Below, in pieces: positions 56,263-64,000 of a stretch of 64,000 nt of DNA. Made by a program: the position numbers and the translations under genes. The DNA is taken from NCBI GenBank assembly GCA_030267565.1, contig BRXU01000001.1, positions 2,108,001 through 2,172,000 on the forward strand. Reading direction: 5' to 3'. This DNA comes from Pleodorina starrii (Eukaryota; Chlorophyta; Chlorophyceae; Chlamydomonadales; Volvocaceae). The notes under the pieces were generated by a model. It did no database searches, had not been told where the DNA came from, and saw only the letters and a list, made by a program, of their open reading frames with translations. Position 1 is the stretch's first letter; each line of letters starts with the position of its first letter.

Positions 56263-57939
56263 ATGGACGCCGTGTTGCTGCCACCACCGCGCGCAGCCGA
56301 GGGCGCCCGGCCGGCCGGAGAGTTTGTGCATGTCGTTCCCGCGCTGCAGCTTCCAGCGGCTGCGGCGACGGCCGCGGCGGCGGCGGCGGCAGCGGCGGGG
56401 CCGCGGGCCGTCTCCGTCAGCGCGCTGGCGGCGCTGCTGCAGCCGGCGACGGATCCCGACGGCACGCGCTCGTGGCGCTTCGACGACCTCGACCTCGATG
56501 ACGACTCCGAGTTCGACACCGATGTCGACGACGCAGAGGCTGAGGAGGACGAGCGTGCGAAGGGGGGGCAGGCGGGTAAGGCGCGCTTGGGCGTCGGCCC
56601 GCTCGCCGCCCACCCGGTGTCCACCGGTGCCCCCCGGTACGGCGGCGGCCGCGTCAATGCCGGGCAGGCTGTTCTGCGCCCAGCGGTGCCCCCCGTCGGC
56701 ATCGCGCCGCCCGCCCTGCAGCTCACCCATCGCATCGGCTCAAACTACGAAGACGGATTTCCCAGCAGTGCCCTCTACACCAGCAGCAGCAGCAGTAGCA
56801 GCAGCAGCTACAGCAGCGCTCGCAGCACCTTCCTGGAGCCGGTCCTGGGCCGCAGATGCGTGTGGCGCCCGCCGGTCGTTACACCGAACGCCGCACCGCA
56901 ACGGGTGTTCAAGCTTCTCGCCGGCGTCGGCACCGGCGCCGGCGCGGCGGCGAAAGCGCAGGCTGGCGGCTGCGGCGGCGCCGAAGGCTCGGCGGCGGCG
57001 GCCGCTGCCGCCGCCGGCGCCTGTTCCGGCGCCGCGTCGCCGCGCGCCAACCTGATTTCGTTTCTGAGTGACGACGGCGATGGCGACGACGGCAGCAGCG
57101 ACCGTGAAGGTCGTCCGCCGGGTTGCGGCTGGAGCCTGAGGTGGCGATGGCGCCGGGGCCTCGGCGGCGGCGGGCCGCCGACGCTACTGGCGGCGGCGGC
57201 GGCGGCGGCGGCGCCGGTGGCGGCGGTGGCATCGACGCGGCCGGCCCCTGCTGAAGATCCCCTCATGCAGCCGCCTTGCACGGGCGGTGGTGGTTGTGGC
57301 GGCGGCGGCGGCAGCGGTGGCGGTCTGCTTCGCGCCGCCAGCGTGCAGGCCGACGCCGCCGTCATTGGCTGCTGCCGCGGCGGCGGCGGCGGTGGCGGCG
57401 GCGGCGGCGGTGGCTTCGCTGGTGTCGGCATCTGCAGTAGCCCGGCCTGCGCCACGCGAGTGGAGGCGCGAGCTGGCAGGCCGCTGGCTGTACGGGATTA
57501 TCTGTTGCGTCTTGGCTGTGGCCCGTCGGCGGGGGTGGCGGCAGCGGCGGCGGCAGCGGCGGCGGCGGGCGGCGACCCGCGTGTCGTGGTGGTCGACGTC
57601 CAGGCGTTCAGGCGTGGTGGCGGCGGCGCCGACGACGGGGAGCGGGCGCAGTGTCATAGCCACGTCAGCTTGTACGACACAATCTCCACGGCGACCATTT
57701 CCGCCGCCGTCGCCGCCTGCGACACCGAGCCGGGTCAGCCGCTTGGGGACCGCCGCTGCTGTGTGGGCTCCGCCAGCGGTGCCGCGCCGCGACCGGCGGC
57801 AGTGGAGGCAGCGGGCGCTTGCGCTGAGGGTTTCGATTCTTCCAACAGCCCGCCAGAATGGGGCTTGGAGGAGGGCTGGGTCGCTTCCTGGACCCCTCGC
57901 AGCAGTGTCCCCTGCGTCGCAGCGGCCAGTGATACCTAG
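56263..57939 (+). CDS. Hypothetical low-complexity protein
   Basis: An uninterrupted frame of 558 codons from an ATG in strong context (CCACCATGG). The start MDAVLLPPPRAAEG is followed by an Ala-rich stretch, a short helical segment (AVSVSALAALLQPATD) and a strongly acidic patch (FDDLDLDDDSEFDTDVDDAE). Then come a poly-Ser tract, a segment that looks better ordered (RCVWRPPVVTPNAAPQRVFK) and long Gly/Ala runs. The end is less repetitive (YDTISTATISAAVAACDTEP, WGLEEGWVASW). No family is recognised. Because GC-rich DNA here keeps several frames open by chance, coding status rests on the start context and the non-repetitive blocks. Additional introns or exons cannot be excluded. Mostly disordered; nuclear or regulatory roles would be speculation. 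Confidence 0.45.
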   Translation: MDAVLLPPPRAAEGARPAGEFVHVVPALQLPAAAATAAAAAAAAAGPRAVSVSALAALLQPATDPDGTRSWRFDDLDLDDDSEFDTDVDDAEAEEDERAKGGQAGKARLGVGPLAAHPVSTGAPRYGGGRVNAGQAVLRPAVPPVGIAPPALQLTHRIGSNYEDGFPSSALYTSSSSSSSSSYSSARSTFLEPVLGRRCVWRPPVVTPNAAPQRVFKLLAGVGTGAGAAAKAQAGGCGGAEGSAAAAAAAAGACSGAASPRANLISFLSDDGDGDDGSSDREGRPPGCGWSLRWRWRRGLGGGGPPTLLAAAAAAAAPVAAVASTRPAPAEDPLMQPPCTGGGGCGGGGGSGGGLLRAASVQADAAVIGCCRGGGGGGGGGGGGFAGVGICSSPACATRVEARAGRPLAVRDYLLRLGCGPSAGVAAAAAAAAAAGGDPRVVVVDVQAFRRGGGGADDGERAQCHSHVSLYDTISTATISAAVAACDTEPGQPLGDRRCCVGSASGAAPRPAAVEAAGACAEGFDSSNSPPEWGLEEGWVASWTPRSSVPCVAAASDT

Positions 57940-60900
57940 CTGGGTGTGTGGAGGGGCCGGCGGCGGCGGCGGCGGCGAGTTTGAAGCCACAGGCAGCTTC
58001 GCCCTGTGGTGGCGGCGACGGCGGTGGCGCCGTGTTTCCAGGGGCTCGATGCCGAGCATTTGGGAACTTGGATGGCAGTGGTTCAAAAGGCCGCAAGAGC
58101 GCTGAGCGGCGGACGCTGAGGGGCCGCCCGCCGCGGCGGAGGACGCTGCTCTCCGCACCGGCAGCAGCGCGGGCATCCCCCTCCCCTCCCCTCCCCCCGC
58201 CCACCAGCTGATTGATGATGGTGAGGTCCGCCGCGGCGAGGGCCGGGTCGGTTCTGTGGTGGGACCAGGGCGGGAGAGGGCGCAGTCAGCTGCGCAGCGC
58301 GATGGTGGATGAGGCGGTCGCCGCTCCGGGGGCCGCGGTACCGGTAGTTTGGTTGGGACCTGATCACAGGACCTGCTCGATCCCTTCCAGGCGCTTGCCT
58401 GGGCCGCGCCCTACGGTGTCCCGCGCCGCGCTGCTGTCCCTATTCCGACCGATGTTGGACGGGGGACGGGGGAGGGGAGCCGCGGGGACATGTAGCGGCG
58501 GGGGAGACTGGGGCGGGAGGCACCGGAGGCGGCAAGAACGGCGAACAACAGGAGGGCATCGGGAGGGTCGCGTGTTTTTTTGGGGGGGGGGCCTGGAAAC
58601 AAAGGCGCACGCGGAAATCGTGTGTGTTTGTGTGTGTGTGGGGGGGTGCATCTTTATTACCGCTGTTGCGGGCTCTTGGAGGATTCGCGCCAGTTCCCGC
58701 CTGCCTCGCCGCTGCGGTTTGCCTTTTTGTTGTTCTTGGTGTCTTTCATTGTTTGTTTTCCTTTATTGCTTGGTTTCTCTGTTTTTAGTTTGGGTGACAT
58801 GCGTGTGGCCACCAAGTTGGATCCTCAATTAGCGACTGCTGCTTCATCGGCGCCAAGTGGGAAAAAATGGCGATCTTGATTTTGCTTCCTTTTGCGTCCG
58901 CATTGGGTAGATCGTAGATACCACGTAGCGCAGATGGGAGAAGAGCTGTGGACACATCGCATCGACAGGGCGGAAATCGCGCGTCGGCGCGCGAAGTCGC
59001 AGCCCCGTACAGCACTGTCGTACTGCATTGCGAGGCGCCGAGGCCTGAGGCCTCAAGCAAAGAAGAAAATTTTGGCCAGAGGATTCTTGGATGACTGCAC
59101 TCAAGATCTATCGCATTTCTCTTTCCTTACTGTACTCTTTCCTTCCTTGACAGTCCGGCCAGGGGCGCAAGCAAAGCACCTGGCGCCCCGGATGCGCGAC
59201 GTGGATCCTGCAGCCTGCCGTACCACCCTGTCGTACCTGTCGTACCCTGCCGCACCATCACAGGACACGCGCGCGGGCCACGCGCTTGGCGTGCCACGTT
59301 CGTGCCTTCCTCTGTCACGTCCACTGTACGGCTGCCTGCGCCGGGGCTTCTTAGCCTCGTTCTTGTCCTACAACATAGCACAGGGGAGATGTACCACACG
59401 CTCGCTCGCATGGCGCGATGCCATGCGCTGTCGGGTCCTGTGCAGCGTAAGGATTGCGAACGCTTTAATTGTGTCGAATGGGGTTTTTCCGCACTGCCAC
59501 AGCAGCGCCCCCTTGCGGTCCCGCGGCACCGGCAATGCCCGTCAGCCGGCCAGACAGCCGGGCGGCGCGCGACTTGCGGCGTCTGCCGCGTGTGTGATTG
59601 GCTGCCTGCCGCAACGTTACGTGGGTCATATGTTGGTGTCGCCCGGCGGGGTCCCGGAAGGTGACCACCGCTGCGCACCGCATCCGAGGACCCGATGCCG
59701 GCGATGCCGGTTTGTGGCTGAACGGGCACGGGGCAGCCCAAACGCAGTGCTTCCTCGACATTGCGCTGCAGGCCCCATCGCTCGATAGGAGGATGCGGAG
59801 GAGTAGGCGGTAGATGACACCAACGGCAGTCGCCAGGAGTCGCCCAAGGGCGTGTGGAGGCGTCGAGTGCTGGCAAGCCGCAGTGTGTGTGGACGTGTGG
59901 CGGTGGTAGTGCGCTGCGCGTTGTTACTTTTGGGGCGGTTAGTGTGGTTGTGTGTTGTGTTGCGAACTTGCGATGCAGTGGGCATGGCCCTGAAGGTTGG
60001 TCCTGCAGGGGCGAAGTACCCAACGTCGTTGCGACAGGTTTGCTGCGAGTTGCTGCTACGGTGCACGCGTCTGTGTGGTTTTTCTTCCAAAGGACGCCGT
60101 TCTCCGTGTTCGTAGCCACAAATGGTTGCTTGATGGTGCAGGGCTCGCACGTGGCCACCGTCGCGCCGCGCTGCGCCGTAAATCCGTGTTCTGTAACGTG
60201 GCCCGGTGTAGAACGCGCGTGCTCCTCCCGCGATGTGCGGTGACATGCTGTCTGTACGCGCCCTCCAGTACCGGGGCCCTACCGGTATTCGAACGTCTCT
60301 TTATACGTCCACACGGGCTCAAAACAGTCTGCACACCTGTCCACCGATGCGGTGCGCTAGCTCCTTGCGGCAGCGGCTTTGCTCTGTGTCTTCTATCAGC
60401 GACTTGGGCTGACTGGCTGACCGGCCAAAGTCGCTGATCTGCGCGTTGGGGCCCTGCGCGGTGCACGCTCTCTGCGCAGATCTGGATCTGGATCTTGGCG
60501 CCGCGGATGCCGCATTGAGTCTGCCGCATTGAGGCAGGAACGGCCTTGTCCTTGCGCCGGCACCGAACAGCGCGTGCGCGTCGCGCCGCTTGCCAGCCAC
60601 AGCCGTCGAGGGCTGCTGGCGCTGGCGCTGGCGCTGGCGCTCGTGCAAGGATACCCATCCCCGACTTCGCCGCACCCGCTCAGCCAAGCGGCATGCTTGC
60701 GAGCAGGTTCGTCGCCTTTTACACAGCCCGGGGCACTACGAGGGCCCACCACCACTCAAAGCGACCAAGCAGCCAGCCAGCCAGCCAGCCAGCCCACGCA
60801 ACAATAATAATGTCCGGATCCGTAAAGGGCACCAGTCGTTGCGGTCCCCTGCGGACAAGAACTGTGCACACCCACAGTGCAAACCCATACCCACACCCAT

Positions 60901-61564
60901 AGTGCACACAACACACACACACCAGCACAAGAAGCCAACCGTCATGCGAACCCACGCTCGAGCTTGCAAAAGAGTACGCATGCACACGCACATGCAGTCC
61001 TTGGACCAAGCGCTCCACCCAACGAGCGCGGCTTGGATGCACACTCACCCCAACAGACAATCGCGAACTCTGCGCGTCGTCACACACCGCAGCGCAGCGC
61101 AGCGCGCCGCAGCCCCCGAGAGACACGCTAGGCGCAGCCGTTGCCGCCCGCCACGCGGACAGCCGTGCCAGGCAGCACAGGCGGGCGCGGGGGCGCCCCG
61201 CGCCGACACCTCGCCGGTCTCAGGCATCAGGCGGAGGGACGAGCCGGACGGCCGCTCAGCCAATGGGCCAATGGTCTTTCCCCCGGCCTGGACTCAAGCC
61301 GTCCACCCGCAGCGCCCAAGGGGTGCTGGATACCCCGCCGGGGGGCGGTCTAACCCCTAACCCACGAAGACTGCCTGCCACAGCGCTTGCTCCCGCTCTC
61401 GACCCCGGCCCCGCCGCCGTTACGTTGCCGCCGCCGCCGCGCTGCGCCTGTCCGTCCCCTCAGACCATGTGACCCATCGACCGTCGGGACGGCTCCGCTG
61501 CCTCCGCTGCCCGCTGCCTCCGCTGGCTCCGTTGTGTTCATCGTCTGTCGTTGCCGCTGGTCCG
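57940..61564. other. Long intergenic region, no supported gene
   Basis: Large overlapping frames exist on both strands between 58.9 and 61.3 kb, but they show no motif, no coherent splice structure and Arg/Pro/His-biased composition typical of chance. Simple repeats include a TGTG tract near 58620-58645, a CCAG run near 60773-60793 and CACA near 60909-60922. TTACA at 60719-60723 could be a poly(A) signal (TGTAA on the minus strand) for the small glycine-rich gene. Confidence 0.45.
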
Positions 61565-62935
61565 CTAGCCCTGCCTGGGCTTGTCAAACTTGAGACCCTG
61601 CACCTGCGAAGTGAGCTGTCGCAGCCACTGCGGCCGCTTGTCCACTTTGGCCTCTTCAAACTCTGTTAAGAGAGGCGGGCGGAGAGGCCGGGTGGGCGAG
61701 ATGGCGGGTGGGCGCGGGCTTTGGGTTGGACTGTGGCTTTGATGCTGCCGTACCGGCCTGCTGCTGAAACAGTCCCTCCGAGCTTTCCCCAAGCTCCTCG
61801 ATCCATCGCCGAAACGACAGCCGCCGCATGCTCGGCCATTGTCCGTACACCTGTCCCCGCCCTGGCCCTCGCCCTCGCCCTCGCGCGCGCGACATGGCCC
61901 TCCCCACATGTGCGTGCACCCGCCCTGTTGACCCCAACGACCCTGACGGGCCTTACAAACCTAAGGACCCTGAATCCCTGATGGCCCCTTCTGACCAAAC
62001 GTTCTGGTTGGTATTGCGCGGGAACACGCGCGCTGCACCGCTGCCAACATCCCGGCCGCGGCCAACGTCCCCCGACGGCCCCCAAAACAGCCAACAAGCC
62101 CAGCAGATTGCCTCAATCCCCTGCCCAGACGGCCAACATTCTCTCCCTGTCCCTTCCTCCCTCCCTCCCTCCCTCCCTGCCTCGCGTTCACGGGCCCTAC
62201 CCGGGTCGACAACGATGTAGTTGGAGCCCCACGCGGCGCCGTAGCCCCAGCCCAGGCCGATGCCCACGCCGCATCCTCCCCCTGCGCACGTGGCGGGTGG
62301 CAGGGCTGGTAGGTGATATCATCGTCCCTTAGAGAGGGGGTGGGGATGTTCGCGCGGGCGTGACTGGTGGCTGCCACGCCGGACCGGACCGGACCGGAAT
62401 GGACTGACGGGAGCGGTCAGTATGGGGGACCGGGCGCTGACCGGGTCGGTGCTGCGTCACGAAAGCCAGCCAGGTCAGCCATCCCAGCCCCACGCGTGCT
62501 TTTGCGCACACCGCACTGGCTCGAGGGCTCGGCAGTTTCACACATTGACGGCCCGAGGCGAGTCTGTCTCTGTAAACGCTGGTGTGGATTTGGACGTGGG
62601 ATGGGGTTGTGGCGTGGCTGCGGCGAGCGTCGCGAGCAGGGCGACTGGGTGTTGTGCAGTTCTGAGGGAGCAGCGTCGTGTCGTTCCCGACGGACGTTGG
62701 CGAACCGCACCTGCTCCCAGGCCTCCGAATCCAGTCGGTCCACCACCGAAGCCGTAGCCTACGCCGAAGCCGCAGCCAGCGCCAAAGCCTACGAAAGACA
62801 GGTGAGCAACCGAGGTGCGGTTTTATTCGGCGCTCGGGATAAATTGATTATAAGGTCATAAACTGAAGCCCATTACAGCGCTTGGACCAGCCTACCGAAT
62901 CCAACGCCACCACCGACAAAACCTCTCCCGCCCAT
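61565..62935 (-). CDS. Small glycine-rich membrane protein (plant AS8-like)
   Basis: Four exons: 62935-62896, 62788-62711, 62281-62201, 61662-61565 (98 aa, phases consistent). It starts MGGRGFVGGGVGFGFG. Two glycine-zipper-like hydrophobic segments follow (GAGCGFGVGYGFGGG; GCGVGIGLGWGYGAAWGSNY), then a charged tail (EFEEAKVDKRPQWLRQL). The pattern CGVGxGxGWGxGxAxGS(N/Q)Y is shared with small plant proteins annotated as cadmium-induced protein AS8-like. Their function is not well established; a plastid or mitochondrial membrane location is plausible. Small size and four exons mean it is easily missed by gene finders. The gene diverges from the MRD1/RBM19 gene with 251 bp between start codons. 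Confidence 0.82.
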
Positions 62936-63186
62936 CTTGGCCCCTTCCTTTCAAAGAAAATGCACGTTTTATGATAAATTGAACAAGGTGCGAAGCTATA
63001 AAAATAATATAGCCGCGGGAGATTGCTGTGTCAGTTGAGAGCGTAAGTAAAAAATGCACATGTACGATGTCCCCAGAACTTCTTGTTGAGGGCACAAGTG
63101 CATACATATGCCCAGCACGGGCAGCTATCGAAGATTGTGATATCTTGTCACAATTCAAGTCACACCGGCAGCAAGAAAATTGAAAA
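62936..63186. promoter_or_regulatory. Divergent promoter region
   Basis: 251 bp, clearly AT-richer than its surroundings, separates the start codons of the glycine-rich protein (minus) and the MRD1/RBM19-type gene (plus). An AT-rich TATAAAAATAATATA tract lies at 62998-63012. Confidence 0.5.
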
Positions 63187-64000
63187 ATGCCACCAGACGA
63201 CGCGCCGGCACTGGAAGTGCCACCCTCTTCGCGTTTGTGTGTAAAAAACATCCCAAAATACGTCGATGAGGCACGTCTGAAAGAATTTTTCAGTGCAAAG
63301 GGCGAAGTAACGGACGTCAAGGTGCTTCGCACAAAGTAAGTGCCGTTGACGGCGGCGGGGCAACGACCAGGTCTGCTCCTGCTCATGTCTGCCAGTATTG
63401 CGCGGGGTAGCGAAACGCTTGACGCGGTATGGCGGGGCCTTCTAACCCTTCCTGGCTGCCTGGCGCAGGGATGGACGCTCGCGCCAGCTGGGGTTCATCG
63501 GCTTCAAGTCGGTTGAGCAGGCCGCGACGGCCCTGCGCTACTTCGACAGGTCATACATGGACACCTCAAAGCTGGCGGTGGAGGTGAGGAAACACCCCGC
63601 GGGCGGCCCTACACGGCCTCATCAGGCAGCCCGCACGGGTCTTGGCAGGACGGCGGCGTGGAGGGGCGGGAAGAGTGCCGGCAGCCGTGCAACTACCCTT
63701 CCCGACCCGCCCTCCGCAAGCGCGGGGGAGCCGTCCCCTGCTCCATGCGCGGTCGCTGTGCCTCACCGCATCCTTGCTGACGCGCTCCTTGCCCCGTTGG
63801 TGTCAACCCGTTTCGGCTGCTGCTCCACACATCCAGAGCGTCTCCAGCCCCGAATGGCCATTCTATCGCTTTTCTGGAAATGGCCTTCAGCTCCTCTCCT
63901 CTCCTCTCCTCCTGACCCAAATGTCGTCGTCTGCCATATCGCGTCCCTCCCACCGCCAACCCTCCAACAGTACGCCCGCAAGGTGGGAGACAACCAGCTG
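63187..64000 (+). CDS. MRD1/RBM19-type multiple-RRM protein, 5' end only
   Basis: Three exons are visible: 63187-63335, 63469-63583 and 63971-64000, which runs off the window (98 codons seen, phases consistent). The sequence is the first RNA-recognition motif: RLCVKNIPKYVDEARLKEFF as RNP2 region, KGEVTDVKVLRTKDGRSRQ, and LGFIGFKSVEQAATALRYF as RNP1 region. This continues into SYMDTSKLAVEYARKVGD. That ending (DTS...VE.ARKVGD) is characteristic of yeast Mrd1 and animal RBM19. These nucleolar proteins bind pre-rRNA and are required for 18S rRNA processing in the small-subunit processome. The start is the first ATG (MPPDDAPALEV) directly before the domain. Confidence 0.9.

Noticed and set aside
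59127..60158. Open frame of 343 codons on the minus strand
   Set aside because: Composition is biased to Pro, Arg, Thr and His, there is no motif or hydrophobic core, and overlapping frames on the other strand are equally long. Most likely a GC-driven chance frame.

Overview
The window looks like nuclear DNA of a green alga of the Chlamydomonas/Volvox type (core chlorophyte). Coding exons are very GC-rich and biased to Ala, Gly, Pro and Gln. Genes are split by many short GT-AG introns. Most genes have a TGTAA element, the usual algal poly(A) signal, downstream of the stop. Several proteins have plant or algal relatives, and one carries a chloroplast twin-arginine-type leader. I cannot name the species. 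No rRNA, tRNA, CRISPR array or bacterial operon structure is visible. Coding models were built by hand from splice sites, reading phase and family motifs; all listed exon phases add up.

Left part (1-16.6 kb): the 3' part of a four-helix membrane protein gene (-), then about 2.7 kb without a supported gene, then three genes on the + strand. These are a tRNA (guanine-N7)-methyltransferase with triplicated repeats in an intron, a ubiquitin-like plus leucine-rich-repeat protein like Arabidopsis At2g30105, and a ten-exon plastid aldo/keto reductase.

Middle-left (18.7-29.4 kb): an apparently complete 10,673-bp DNA transposon of the KDZ (Kyakuja-Dileera-Zisupton) class. It has 122-bp terminal inverted repeats (119/122 identical) and a 7-bp target duplication. 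A seven-exon transposase gene (885 codons, all splice phases consistent) lies on the - strand, and a large unrecognised accessory gene on the + strand.

Middle (30.8-39.4 kb): a divergent pair. NCBP3, a cap-binding protein with the WLDD motif, is on the - strand. A COG0523/ZNG1-type GTPase metallochaperone fused to a C-terminal WW domain is on the + strand. Their start codons are 359 bp apart. Next comes a repeat-rich zone (40.5-44.2 kb) with a pair of about 0.5-kb direct repeats, a fold-back structure and an orphan coiled-coil reading frame.

Right part (45-64 kb): a 1313-aa organellar mTERF-like protein (-) diverging from a small YGGT/YlmG-family plastid membrane protein (+). Then come a low-complexity hypothetical gene (+), about 3.6 kb without a supported gene, and another divergent pair at the right edge. 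That pair is a 98-aa glycine-rich small membrane protein (-) and the 5' end of an MRD1/RBM19-type pre-rRNA processing factor (+), which runs off the window.

The host genes are mostly housekeeping: tRNA and rRNA maturation, RNA cap binding, metal delivery and organelle gene expression. The accessory biology is concentrated in the KDZ element and the 40-44 kb repeat zone.
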